The notes under the pieces: generated by a model
The model's database searches: none
Seen by the model: the letters and a program-made list of their open reading frames with translations, nothing else
Told to the model about the DNA's origin: nothing
Position numbers and translations under genes: made by a program
Source: Rhodopseudomonas pentothenatexigens
GTDB lineage: Bacteria; Pseudomonadota; Alphaproteobacteria; Rhizobiales; Xanthobacteraceae
Length of the DNA stretch: 64,000 bases
Assembly (NCBI RefSeq): GCF_900218015.1
Contig: NZ_UFQQ01000023.1
Location: 19,795 to 83,794 of the forward strand
Direction of reading: 5' to 3'
Part shown: in pieces, positions 46,714-54,618 of the stretch
Numbering within the stretch: the first letter of the stretch is position 1
How the letters are laid out: the number at the start of each line of letters is the position of its first letter

Positions 46714-46887
46714 ATGACGATTCTGAAATGGGCGCTGATCTTTCTGGTGATCTCGATCATTGCCGGCATTTTCGGCTTCACCGGGATTTCGGCGGCGTCC
46801 GCGGACATTGCGCGGATCCTGTTCTACATCTTCGTGGTGATCTTCATCGTTCTGCTGATCCTGGGGCTCACGATCTTCAGAGCCTGA
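46714..46887 (+). CDS. DUF1328 small membrane protein
   Basis: A 57-aa membrane protein with two helices ([19 protein letters not shown] and [20 protein letters not shown]) joined by a short TGISAASAD loop; this is the complete DUF1328 (YtjA-like) domain. The longer in-frame start at 46570 is rejected because a perfect EcfG promoter and a GAGGGCGATAGG site sit just before ATG 46714. It is probably induced in the general stress response. Molecular function is unknown. Confidence 0.88.
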   Translation: MTILKWALIFLVISIIAGIFGFTGISAASADIARILFYIFVVIFIVLLILGLTIFRA

Positions 46888-47010
46888 TGTTGTGCCGCGT
46901 TGTCCCGGCGTCGGCGCAAGGCTGAGATGAGCTGATATGCGGCTTGATCTGCCGCAAACGGTGACGGGCCACCTTCGACCAAGGTCGGCTCGCGTCGCCG
47001 ATATTGAATA

Positions 47011-47021
47011 TTGCAATGCAA
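47011..47021. promoter_or_regulatory. Palindrome TTGCA-A-TGCAA
   Basis: An 11-bp palindrome 45 nt upstream of the small gene at 47066. Its core TGCAATGCA is identical to the centre of the larger palindrome upstream of the GNAT gene at 48143-48161. Confidence 0.4.
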
Positions 47022-47065
47022 CATCGGCTCCACTAGGTAAGCCTTCTCCAACCCTGGGGCGGTCG

Positions 47066-47362
47066 ATGAGCGAAGATTGGAATACGAAATACGGCGTGCG
47101 GCGCGTGCGGCGCGACCCGCCGACCCTCGAAGAGGCGATTTTCGCCGCGACCGGGATCACCGACGACCTGGATTCTCAGGCGGAGATCGCGGCCTCTCTG
47201 ATGGGGATGCCGATCGAAGCCGTTCAGAAGGAAGTGCGCAAATCCGCCCGGACCGCAGCGCGAACTTCGCGCGTGATCACCGGCGAACAGGGCTTCCAGC
47301 GCTCCGTGGTGGTCGAACGCCGGGTGTCTCGCCGCATCGTCGGCAACGACAAGCGAATCTGA
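47066..47362 (+). CDS. Conserved-looking small hypothetical protein
   Basis: A 98-aa soluble, charged protein starting MSEDWNTKYGVRRVRRDPPT. It has a short helical segment (LEEAIFAATGITDDLDSQAEIAASLMGMPIEAV) and a basic C-terminal half (QKEVRKSARTAARTSRVI and VVVERRVSRRIVGND) that could bind nucleic acid. No family was recognised. The ATG at 47066 is preferred over the open frame from 46937 because of the MSEDW start near the palindrome-bearing promoter region. It converges with the GNAT gene across a strong hairpin. Confidence 0.6.
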   Translation: MSEDWNTKYGVRRVRRDPPTLEEAIFAATGITDDLDSQAEIAASLMGMPIEAVQKEVRKSARTAARTSRVITGEQGFQRSVVVERRVSRRIVGNDKRI

Positions 47363-47403
47363 CGCCGGACTGCGCTTAGCACCAAGCACCAGATCTTCAA
47401 CGA

Positions 47404-47435
47404 ACAACGCCGCGGACCCAGGCCCGCGGCGTTGT
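47404..47435. terminator. Strong bidirectional terminator hairpin
   Basis: ACAACGCCGCGG (47404-47415) and CCGCGGCGTTGT (47424-47435) are perfectly complementary over 12 bp with an 8-nt loop. It lies between two convergent genes (stops at 47362 and 47457) and can serve both. A long U-run is absent. Confidence 0.78.
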
Positions 47436-47456
47436 CGTATCGATCCGGTTCGAACG

Positions 47457-48080
47457 TCAGGCGGCGCGATTGATGCCGGACATCCGCAGAAACAGATTCC
47501 AGCATGCCTGATTGAAGGCGATCAGCGCGTTTGCAGCGCTGCCCGGAACATCGATCGGGCGTGGGACGAGCGCCGTGTCGCCCTGCTGCTGCAGATCGAT
47601 CGTGCCGGTGGACTCGCCCTGCCGGAAGGTCAGATGTGCGCCGAACTTGTTGGCCAGCGCGCGCATTGCCTGATTCTGCGAGCCGGTGGTGATCCGCAGC
47701 TTCTCGTAACCGAGCGAGCGTGCGACCTCCATCAGTTGCTTGAACAGAATGCTGCCGATCCCCTTGCGGCGCAGATGGCTTTCCACGCTGAACGCGATCT
47801 CGGGGAGCGAGTCGAAGTGCAGATCCGGCTGATGCAGCTCGGCGGCCGCGTGCACGGAGCCGTCTTCGGCAAAGAACGCGATGATGATCGTGCCGTCGCC
47901 GCCGCACTTCTTGGCGTAGCGATCGATGAAGCCTTCGTCAGCGTAGCCGTTGAACCGATCGCGCCGGCTGTCCGCGTCGAGGCGCAACAGATGATCCCGC
48001 AGCAGCGGCAGCTCTTGGTTGATCAGGGATCGAATCGTCCCTTTCGAGCCGGTGAGATCGGCAATGAGAGCGTCGTGCAT
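47457..48080 (-). CDS. GNAT-family N-acetyltransferase
   Basis: A 207-aa acyltransferase. The acetyl-CoA-binding region is at about residues 80-130: GDGTIIIAFFAEDGSVHAAAEL, EIAFSVESHLRRKGIGSILFKQLMEVARSLGYEKLRI, where RRKGIGS is the Q/RxxGxG/A loop. QNQAMRALANKFGAHLTF is the usual motif B. A GAGGAGAG site precedes the ATG at 48080. A perfect 19-bp palindrome sits 63-81 bp upstream and probably controls it. Substrate unknown. Confidence 0.85.
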   Translation of the reverse strand: MHDALIADLTGSKGTIRSLINQELPLLRDHLLRLDADSRRDRFNGYADEGFIDRYAKKCGGDGTIIIAFFAEDGSVHAAAELHQPDLHFDSLPEIAFSVESHLRRKGIGSILFKQLMEVARSLGYEKLRITTGSQNQAMRALANKFGAHLTFRQGESTGTIDLQQQGDTALVPRPIDVPGSAANALIAFNQACWNLFLRMSGINRAA

Positions 48081-48142
48081 AAGTCTTCTCTCCTCTCGGG
48101 ATGACCCTCAAGGAGGCGTTCGTCTTCCCTAGACAGAAGTCA

Positions 48143-48161
48143 TATTGTGCAATGCACAATA
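48143..48161. promoter_or_regulatory. Perfect 19-bp palindrome upstream of the GNAT gene
   Basis: TATTGTGCA-A-TGCACAATA has two 9-bp perfect arms around one central base. It is AT-richer than its surroundings and sits at promoter distance (63-81 bp) from the GNAT start codon, as expected of a dimeric regulator's operator. Confidence 0.68.
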
Positions 48162-48303
48162 ATATTCAAGACCCATTCGCAGGCGACGCCTAGGAAAGAA
48201 CGGCAGAGAGCCTTCGAACTTTCGCAAAACCTATCTAAACTAAGGCGCTTAAGAAAGCTTGACGAAGCGCAATCAGGCCTTCGAGCGCGGTTTTGCGTCG
48301 CAC

Positions 48304-48321
48304 CCTCGTAGTCTTACGAGG
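48304..48321 (-). terminator. Hairpin after the thioesterase gene
   Basis: CCTCGTA (48304-48310) and TACGAGG (48315-48321) form a perfect 7-bp stem with a 4-nt loop, 12 nt after the thioesterase stop on the minus strand. No U-run follows. Confidence 0.45.
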
Positions 48322-48333
48322 ATGCAGACATTA

Positions 48334-48732
48334 TCATAATACCATCTGCGTTTGGGTGACCACGGCCACCAGCTTGCCGTCCTCGCCCTCGATTCGGGTC
48401 TGCCACACCTGGGTCCGCCGGCCGCGATGCACCGGCGTCGCAGTCGCGACAATCGTGGTCCCAGCCTTTGCCGGACCGATGAAGTTCGTCTTGCTCTCCA
48501 GCGTCGTGGTGCCCTTGGCCTCGGCCGGCAGGTTGATCACCGTCGCCGCAGCGCCGACGCTGTCCGCGAGCGCCATCACGGCGCCGCCGTGAATGCTCGC
48601 GCCGACGGTGCAGAGATCGTCGCGCACCAGCAGCGTCGCGACCACACGGTCGGGCGCCGCTTCGGTGAAGCGCACGCCCATCAGCGCCGCGAACGGCAGT
48701 GGAAACGAATTGATCTTCTCCAGCGGCGTCAT
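48334..48732 (-). CDS. PaaI-type hotdog-fold thioesterase
   Basis: A 132-aa acyl-CoA thioesterase of the 4HBT/PaaI family. The catalytic helix is in VGASIHGGAVMALADSVGAAATV (HGG and the downstream Asp), followed by TTTLESKTNFIGPAKAGTTIVATATPVHRGRRTQVWQTRI, the standard hotdog beta-sheet. AGGAGAGGG precedes the ATG at 48732, so the longer frame to 48981 is not used. The substrate could be an aromatic or medium-chain acyl-CoA; neighbours give no hint. Confidence 0.87.
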   Translation of the reverse strand: MTPLEKINSFPLPFAALMGVRFTEAAPDRVVATLLVRDDLCTVGASIHGGAVMALADSVGAAATVINLPAEAKGTTTLESKTNFIGPAKAGTTIVATATPVHRGRRTQVWQTRIEGEDGKLVAVVTQTQMVL

Positions 48733-48871
48733 GGGTGCCCTCTCCTCGCCCGCTGATGTCGCAACGGCCGCGCGGGCTGCGGCCGCCGCTGTGGTCGGAC
48801 GGATCGATGCCTGCCGATCCGCCCCGGAGCAATGACCTGTCAGGTCATGGACACGGCGCGATCGCCGTGTG

Positions 48872-50149
48872 TCAGGCGGGCTCGACGCCGCACCATTCGG
48901 CGATGAACAGCGCGGTCGCCTTGGTCGATTGCCGCAGCGAGTCGAGATCGACGTATTCGTTGAAGCCGTGCATCGCCGCACCGGACGCGCCGAAGCACAG
49001 GCTCGGGATGCCGTAATTGAGACCGTAGAACCGGGTGTCGGTCAGGGCGGTGAACACCAGGTCCTCCACCTCACTGCCATAGACCGCCTGATACGCCTTG
49101 CCGAACGCGGCTTCCGGCTCGGCCGAGTCCGTCAGCTCGTAGCCTTCGGACAGAAAGCCCGACCACTCCACCTGCGGCGGATTGTTCGACAGGAAGCGAT
49201 GGTCGCGTGCCGCGGCCGCGACGCAGGCCATGATCTCGGCCTGGTGATCGGCCACCGACCAGCCCGGCAGGATCGCGATCCGGCAATCGACATCGCACCA
49301 CGCCGGCACGCTCGAGGCCCAGTCGCCGCCCTTGATGATGCCGGGGTTGAAGTTGATGGGGTGCGCCACGTTCTTGAAATGGCGGTCACTGGCGGCGCGC
49401 TTGTTCCACTCCTCCTCGAGCTTCTCCAGCGCGTGGATCAGGTGATAGGCCGCGGTGATGGCGTTCGATCCCGACCCGGCTTCGAACACGTGCACCGGAA
49501 AGCCGCGGACCTTGAGCCGGAACCAGATCACGCCGACCTGCGATCGCACCATCTTGCCGCCGGTCGGCTCCGGAATGAAGCAGGCGTCGGCGCGATAGCC
49601 GCGCTGCAGCGTCGACAGCGCACCGACGCCGGTGCTCTCCTCCTCGATCACGGATTGGAAATGGATGCGACCGGTGGGCTTCAACCCTGCGGCCTTGATC
49701 GCGTCCAGCGCATACAAAGCGCCGATGGTACCGGACTTCATGTCGCAAGCGCCGCGGCCGTACATCCGGCCGTCCTTGATCACCGGGGCGAACGGCGGCG
49801 TGGCCCACATCTCCAGCGGCCCCGCCGGCACCACGTCGCAATGCCCCTGCAGGATCAGCGAGCGGCCGGCGTTGTTGGCGGGTCGATAGGTGCCGACCAC
49901 CGTGCGCGCCTTCGAGAAGTCGTGCTCGATCGGACCATAGCCGCGCAGATCCTTCAGCTCATCGAGTTCGATATGCCAATCGTCGACCTCGTAGCCGCGC
50001 TGCCGCAGCAGATCCGCGATCATGTCCTGACACGGCCCCTCGGCACCGCGGGTGCTCGGAATGGCGACGAAATCACGCGTAGTCGCGAGCTGGGCGTCGA
50101 AACCGGCATCGACGGCATCGAGAATGCGGCGGTTGAGGTCGTCGCTCAT
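48872..50149 (-). CDS. M20-family metallo-deacylase/peptidase (ArgE/DapE-like)
   Basis: A 425-aa di-zinc amidohydrolase. Metal ligands and catalytic residues are visible in LQGHCDVVPAG (His, Asp), GRGACDMKSG (bridging Asp), FQSVIEEESTG (catalytic and metal Glu) and CFIPEPTGG; a final histidine is in GAAMHGFNEYV. It probably removes an acyl group from an amino acid such as acetylornithine or succinyl-diaminopimelate, or another N-acyl amide. ATG 50149 (MSDDLNRRILD) is chosen over the in-frame upstream ATG at 50224. It is divergent from the small secreted gene at 50284. Confidence 0.88.
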   Translation of the reverse strand: MSDDLNRRILDAVDAGFDAQLATTRDFVAIPSTRGAEGPCQDMIADLLRQRGYEVDDWHIELDELKDLRGYGPIEHDFSKARTVVGTYRPANNAGRSLILQGHCDVVPAGPLEMWATPPFAPVIKDGRMYGRGACDMKSGTIGALYALDAIKAAGLKPTGRIHFQSVIEEESTGVGALSTLQRGYRADACFIPEPTGGKMVRSQVGVIWFRLKVRGFPVHVFEAGSGSNAITAAYHLIHALEKLEEEWNKRAASDRHFKNVAHPINFNPGIIKGGDWASSVPAWCDVDCRIAILPGWSVADHQAEIMACVAAAARDHRFLSNNPPQVEWSGFLSEGYELTDSAEPEAAFGKAYQAVYGSEVEDLVFTALTDTRFYGLNYGIPSLCFGASGAAMHGFNEYVDLDSLRQSTKATALFIAEWCGVEPA

Positions 50150-50283
50150 GCGGATAGGCACTCCGTTTTTGTTCGTTCTGGCACCGGCGCGCCGGATCAA
50201 ACCACAGATCGCCAGATTTTCCATGCAGTTTGGCCCTGCACTCGAATCATGCCCTCATGCTGCAAAACTGCTCAGGATAATCG

Positions 50284-50544
50284 ATGCCCGTTCCTCACCC
50301 TTCCCTCACTTGGCCGACCATCGTTGCGCTCGGCGCGGCGGCCGTCGCCCTGTTCGCGGCCCCCGCGGCAGCACAACAGCAGGTCTCGCACGAACGGGAC
50401 ATTTCAAGCCTGCGGCTCGGTCAGAAAATTCTGGTCGACGACGGATCCTGCCCCAACGGCCAGATCAAGGAAGTCACAGGTGCGACGCTGTCGGCATCGG
50501 GTGTCACCGCGACGCGGAAGTGCATTCAGCGGGTGCGGCGCTGA
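50284..50544 (+). CDS. Small secreted protein, function unknown
   Basis: An 86-aa exported protein. The signal peptide ends near AAPAAAQ (residues 8-31). The mature domain of about 55 aa contains ISSLRLGQKILVDDGSCPNGQIKEVTGATLS and a second cysteine in TRKCIQRVRR, suggesting one disulfide. AGGATAA precedes the ATG at 50284. It resembles small conserved exported proteins of Bradyrhizobium relatives, but no function is known to me. It converges with the gene at 50573. Confidence 0.72.
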   Translation: MPVPHPSLTWPTIVALGAAAVALFAAPAAAQQQVSHERDISSLRLGQKILVDDGSCPNGQIKEVTGATLSASGVTATRKCIQRVRR

Positions 50545-50572
50545 CGCGGCGGGTGACCGGTGACCAAGCCCG

Positions 50573-50932
50573 TCACTCGAGCGGGTCGAACATGCACTGC
50601 AGTGCCGGCTTGGCGATCAGGGTGAAGGTCGCGCTGATCTGCGACTGCTTGGTTTCCGGCACCCAATCGTTGTCGATCGTCGGCACGCCGCTTTCGCGGA
50701 TGCCGCGGAGCAAGGCCTGACGCAGATCGTTGTCCGGCACCATCGCGGCGGCATGATCGTGCAGACAGCCGCACACCGCATCCGGATGTGCCCACCGCCC
50801 TGTCATATGCGCCGTGCACTGGCGGATGAAGTCTGTACGGGGATCCTGAACGCTGAACAGCGACCGCGTCTGACTTTGCGCGTGAGCCGCCTCGCCGAAC
50901 GTCACACCGAGGCCGAGCACCAGCGCGACCAT
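50573..50932 (-). CDS. Small secreted cysteine-containing protein
   Basis: A 119-aa exported protein of unknown function. An N-terminal hydrophobic segment (VALVLGLGVTFGEAAHA) is followed by a helical domain with IRQCTAHMTGRWAHPDAVCGCLHDHAA, whose cysteines could form disulfides or bind a ligand, and a final cysteine in PALQCMFDPLE. The start is uncertain: ATG 50932 is annotated, but GTG 50947 has GGAG 11 nt upstream. It lies 35-50 nt downstream of the 52-aa peptide gene on the same strand and may be co-transcribed. Confidence 0.65.
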   Translation of the reverse strand: MVALVLGLGVTFGEAAHAQSQTRSLFSVQDPRTDFIRQCTAHMTGRWAHPDAVCGCLHDHAAAMVPDNDLRQALLRGIRESGVPTIDNDWVPETKQSQISATFTLIAKPALQCMFDPLE

Positions 50933-50981
50933 CCGAAATATCGTCACCAATTCACCAACTCCATCCGGCGACGTCGCCGCA

Positions 50982-51140
50982 TCACCGGGCTGCGCTATTG
51001 TGCGCCGCACCCGGGTCCGCGATCGGCGTGCCGAGATAGGCAAAGGTCCCGGCACCCGGCAGCCTGCTCTCGGTCGATCCGGCGGACGCGCTGCCGCCGA
51101 CCATCAACGCGAGGGCGAGGAAAAAGCTCCAGGTCCGCAT
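50982..51140 (-). CDS. 52-aa secreted microprotein
   Basis: A short gene found by reading the minus strand. It starts ATG at 51140, preceded by CAGGAGACCTCGG (a strong Shine-Dalgarno at good spacing), and ends TGA at 50982. The product begins MRTWSFFLALALMVGGSASA, a textbook signal peptide. The mature 32 residues read GSTESRLPGAG, TFAYLGTPIADPG and AAHNSAAR. No cysteines are present. The next gene on the same strand, another small secreted protein, begins 35-50 nt downstream. Function unknown. Confidence 0.62.
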   Translation of the reverse strand: MRTWSFFLALALMVGGSASAGSTESRLPGAGTFAYLGTPIADPGAAHNSAAR

Positions 51141-51883
51141 CCGAGGTCTCCTGCCATGTCACCAGCCGGCGTCTGCCGCTGCTGTCGTTGACGGGTTGAT
51201 AACCACGCCCTGTTTCGGGACCGCTGCGCCAGGGTGACCGAATGGTTTCGTCCCACGGCCGAATTGTTTCGTCGTTTTTCCCGCGACGAAACAATTCTAA
51301 GAAACCGTCGGCAGTTCAAAGCAGGCGGCGGTGGCCGCGTCGGCGCCCAGAACCCGACTAAAGTCGCTGGCTGTCGGCCGTCCGGAAGTCGGACGTGACA
51401 TCGCCACGTCATCAACAACCGCTTAGTAGGGCGTCGTACCCGTCGCGCTCGGTGGCTCTGCGGTCCCGACATCGCGGGATTTTCCACCCTCTATTACCAA
51501 CTTTGGCCGACGGACGCTCGAGGCTAGTAATTTCATTGGATCGGTTCTACAAATGATTAGTTGCGGAGCTTGGCGTGATCCAGCTTTGAGCCGCGCTTTG
51601 ACGTCGGGTGCAGATCATCGCGGTGCATTGACCGCGGCCGAGGCAGAGACCTGGACGTTCGAGATCCGAAAGTTAACGGACTCGCCCTCTCGCCGCGCCG
51701 GCATGCCCGGTCTGCGTCACGAAAAGCCCGCTCCGGCTCGGACCCACGCGTCGTCTCGGCGACGACGCGGCAACGATTCCGGCATCGCGGCGTTAACATA
51801 TGATGGAGGAAGCAAAAATGGCCAGTAATGCGCGCGAAGGCACTGGCAGCGACCGTCCTGTGGAGCGGCGCTATTCCACCCGC
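51141..51883. other. Gene-poor region of about 740 bp
   Basis: No convincing gene is visible. Short open frames on both strands lack ribosome sites or family resemblance. The region holds the inverted/direct repeat at 51240-51306 and runs into the AraC-type fragment on its right. It has more AT-rich patches than its surroundings (for example around 51490-51560 and 51795-51815), which fits intergenic or decayed DNA. Confidence 0.5.
51240..51306. repeat. 14-bp perfect inverted repeat with a third direct copy and an outer arm
   Basis: GAATTGTTTCGTCG (51261-51274) and CGACGAAACAATTC (51284-51297) are perfect complements with a 9-nt loop. A direct near-copy, GAATGGTTTCGTCC, lies at 51240-51253, 21 bp upstream. 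GGTTTC (51244-51249) is also complementary to GAAACC (51301-51306), giving nested symmetry. It is upstream of the 52-aa secreted gene (minus strand), so it could be an operator or a leader structure. Confidence 0.65.
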
Positions 51884-52012
51884 CCGGAGGCTCTGCACGT
51901 CGAACCGCTCGGCCACCGCCGCAAAGGCATCGCCACCTCGGGAGAGATGGCGCTGCAGGGTCCGTTCGGACATCCCGCCACCCAGTGCATGCCGCAGCGC
52001 CTGGTGCGTCTG
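51884..52012 (-). pseudogene. Fragment of an AraC-family regulator (helix-turn-helix only)
   Basis: The minus-strand translation here reads QALRHALGGGMSERTLQRHLSRGGDAFAAVAER, matching the first helix-turn-helix of AraC regulators of the type LGMSxRTLQRxL. Neither the N-terminal sensor domain nor the second helix-turn-helix (usually ALGFSxxSAFxRAFxRWxG) is recognisable on either side in any minus frame. The enclosing open frame is about 200 codons of otherwise unrelated sequence. This looks like the relic of a regulator gene after deletion. Confidence 0.5.
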
Positions 52013-52171
52013 GTCGGCTACTGCGCTCCGGCTCGCCGGGCGGCGGCGCAACCGATCTCGACCGACCGGGAGCCCGCCTAGCGGCATCGCTCCGCCTTTC
52101 GAGGTCGGCGCTTCCGATGTCGGCGCTTCGCTGCTCGCCACACCGAAGCGCCGCCGTCTTGGTCGCAATCG

Positions 52172-52720
52172 TTACTTGAAGAAATCTCCGCACTTCTCGA
52201 CCGCGGTGTCGCCGCCCCACGGCATCACCGGCACCGACGAGGTCGAGTTCTTCGGCGAACCTTCGATCAGCTTGTCCGAATACACCATATAGACCAGCAC
52301 GTTTCGCTTGGCGTCGCAGCCGCGGACGATCTGCATCCGCTTGAAGAACATCGAACGGCGCTGGCTGAACATGTCGTCGCCCTGATCGAGCTTCTTCGAA
52401 AAGTGAATCGGGCCGACCTGCCGGCACGCGAGCGAGATGTCGGAAACCTCTTCGGCCAAACCGAGCCAGCCCTTGAAGCCGCCGCGCTCCGGGACCGTGA
52501 AGTGGCAGGCGACGCCTTTGATCTCCGGGTCGTCGACGCCGTAGACGGCCAGCTTGTCGTTGGGGCTGAGCAGCTTGAACACGGTCGAGCGACGGAAGAC
52601 CAGATCCGGATCTTCGGCGGCCAAGGCAGCGGTGGATGCGCCCGTCACCGCCAGCGCAAGCAACGCGAGAACGCCGGATTTGAAGCGCGAGGAGCGAAAT
52701 TGTGAGGCACGCCGGTTCAT
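52172..52720 (-). CDS. creA: CreA family periplasmic protein
   Basis: A 182-aa exported protein. Signal peptide is residues 1-34 (KSGVLALLALAVTGASTAALA). The CreA domain follows: VFKLLSPNDKLAVYGVDDPEIKGVACHFTVPERGGFKGWLGLAEEVSDISLACRQVGPI, then SMFFKRMQIVRGCDAKRNVLVYMVYSDKLIEGSPKNSTSSVPVMPW. Conserved cysteines may pair. GGAGACCTCG precedes the ATG at 52720. CreA is widespread in proteobacteria but its biochemical role is unknown. Confidence 0.92.
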   Translation of the reverse strand: MNRRASQFRSSRFKSGVLALLALAVTGASTAALAAEDPDLVFRRSTVFKLLSPNDKLAVYGVDDPEIKGVACHFTVPERGGFKGWLGLAEEVSDISLACRQVGPIHFSKKLDQGDDMFSQRRSMFFKRMQIVRGCDAKRNVLVYMVYSDKLIEGSPKNSTSSVPVMPWGGDTAVEKCGDFFK

Positions 52721-53005
52721 CGAGGTCTCCATAGCAACGGTGCTGAGCATTTGGTGCGCGGATCGCCGGTTTGAAAGATGCAACTGCTGCCCGCCGCCGC
52801 GTTTAACTCCCGGTGAAGCTTTTTTGTTACGGTCAGGCGGATTGCGCGGCAGTTCATCCCCGAGGTGAACGCGTCTCGCGCCGCAGAGACTAATCTACGA
52901 TCCTGGTGGCAAGATTCGGGGAAGAACTGCGTGCGCGTATTTCACTGCGAAGCTGACGGCAGCAACCGACGTTACTCCCGCACCGGCAAAGATGGCGCCT
53001 GCCGA

Positions 53006-54466
53006 ATGACGATGAGGCGGGCGACGCTGAGCGCCGGCGTGCTGGCGACCATGGTGGCGTTCGCCCCTGCGGCGCAGGCCTCGCCTTATTGGTACTGGGC
53101 GGAGGAAGTGCCGATCTACGACGCGCCGCCCCCGGCCGCGCCGAAGCGGCACCATCCACGCAAGCGGCTTCAACTCGACCACAAGCTCGAAAAGCAGATC
53201 GAGAAGCAGGCCGCCAAGCCGCAAGGGCCGGTGGTGATCGCCGTCTCGATCGAACAGCAGAAGCTGCGCGTCTACGACGCCAACGGGCTGTTCGCCGAAA
53301 CGCCGGTGTCGACCGGAATGCGCGGCCATTCGACGCCGCTCGGCGTGTTCAGCGTCATCCAGAAGAGCAAATACCACCGCTCCAACATCTACAGCGGCGC
53401 CCCGATGCCCTACATGCAGCGCATCACCTGGTCGGGCATCGCGCTTCACGCCGGCGCGCTTCCCGGCTATCCGGCGTCGCACGGCTGCATCCGGATGCCG
53501 ATGGCGTTTGCGATGAAAATGTGGGGCTGGACTCGGATGGGCGCGCGAGTGATCGTCGCGTCCGGCGAGGTGACGCCGGCGAGCTTCGCGCATCCGCTGC
53601 TGGCGACCAAAAAGCTGGTGCCCGATCCCGAGCCGATGGTTTCCGACACGCCCAAGCCGGCAAATTCCGCCGCCTCCGGCAAGTCGGCCGAGATCGACCA
53701 ACCGTCGGATCCACTGCCGCCCGACGAGCTGCGGCGCGGCATTGCGCTGGGCAGCGACAAGCCGTCGGCACCGCCGGTCCGGACCGCGGATGCTGCCGCT
53801 GCGGCGATCACCCTGACCGACGCCTCGTCCAGCAAGCCCGCCGACACAACCGACGCCGCCTCTCCGGCCAGGCCGCAGCAGACGGCGCAGGACAAGACCG
53901 TCGGCAAGGCGCAAGACGCCGCTCCCGCAGCGTCCCCGGACGCGGACCCCAAGTCCGCCGCGGCGCCCCAAAAGCCCGCCGACGAGGAACGCACCGCCTC
54001 GGCTCCGGCGCTCCCGGCCCCGAATCCGAAGCAGCAGATCGCCGCCTTCGTCAGCGGCAAGGACGGCAAGCTCTACGTCCGGCAGAACCAGACCCCGCTG
54101 TTCGACGTCCCGGTGACGATCGCCGCCAGCGACCGGCCGCTCGGGACCCACGTCTTCACGGCCGAACTCGACAAGGACGAGAGCGTGCGCTGGACCGCAG
54201 TGTCGCTGCCGTCCCGCGCGGCTCAAGCGGAACCTGAAGTGCAGCGAAAATCCCGCCGGCACGACAATGCGTTGGCCAGTGAAGCGAAGACGGAACCTCA
54301 CGCCGGCAGCGCCGCCGAGGCGCTCGACCGGCTGACGATTCCGCCGGAGGCGATGCGGCGGATCGCCGAGGCGCTGACCAATGGCGGCTCGCTGATCGTG
54401 TCCGACCAGAGCATCGCGGCGGGCGAAACCGGCAAAGGCACCGACTTCATCATCCGGCTGCGCTGA
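53006..54466 (+). CDS. L,D-transpeptidase (YkuD) with long Ala/Pro-rich tail
   Basis: A 486-aa envelope enzyme that cross-links or modifies peptidoglycan. A signal segment (LSAGVLATMVAFAPAAQA) is followed by a basic linker and the YkuD domain (about 70-200): VVIAVSIEQQKLRVYDANGLFAETPVSTGM, TPLGVFSVIQKSKYH, and the catalytic motif HAGALPGYPASHGCIRMP with the nucleophilic cysteine. After about 220 come about 130 low-complexity Ala/Pro/Lys/Asp residues, then a second, shorter YkuD-like half (QIAAFVSGKDGKLYVRQNQTPLFDVPVTI) without a catalytic cysteine. The start is uncertain (53006 or 53012). GC-rich linkers like this often vary between strains. Confidence 0.87.
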   Translation: MTMRRATLSAGVLATMVAFAPAAQASPYWYWAEEVPIYDAPPPAAPKRHHPRKRLQLDHKLEKQIEKQAAKPQGPVVIAVSIEQQKLRVYDANGLFAETPVSTGMRGHSTPLGVFSVIQKSKYHRSNIYSGAPMPYMQRITWSGIALHAGALPGYPASHGCIRMPMAFAMKMWGWTRMGARVIVASGEVTPASFAHPLLATKKLVPDPEPMVSDTPKPANSAASGKSAEIDQPSDPLPPDELRRGIALGSDKPSAPPVRTADAAAAAITLTDASSSKPADTTDAASPARPQQTAQDKTVGKAQDAAPAASPDADPKSAAAPQKPADEERTASAPALPAPNPKQQIAAFVSGKDGKLYVRQNQTPLFDVPVTIAASDRPLGTHVFTAELDKDESVRWTAVSLPSRAAQAEPEVQRKSRRHDNALASEAKTEPHAGSAAEALDRLTIPPEAMRRIAEALTNGGSLIVSDQSIAAGETGKGTDFIIRLR

Positions 54467-54618
54467 CCTCCGCCCTTTCGAATCTGCGGGCAACTCCCGG
54501 GCCGCGGCAAAAACCGTTGGCGCCGCTGGGGGCGAGTCTCTACCCTGACGCGGCCCGTCCGCCAGCCCGACTCGGCCGGCGGCGGCTTCGGACGAGCAGA
54601 CGGCGGAAGGATTTCGGC

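Noticed and set aside
48244..48269. GCGCTT/AAGCGC stem upstream of the GNAT gene region
   Set aside because: Only 6 bp with a 14-nt loop; common by chance at this GC content.
51553..51828. Plus-strand frame of 91 codons in the gene-poor region
   Set aside because: No Shine-Dalgarno, no signal or domain, and composition like antisense shadow.
51818..52081. Plus-strand frame preceded by a strong GGAGGAAGC site (ATG 51818)
   Set aside because: It runs antisense through the AraC fragment and shows no domain; more likely the truncated start of a lost gene than a functional one.
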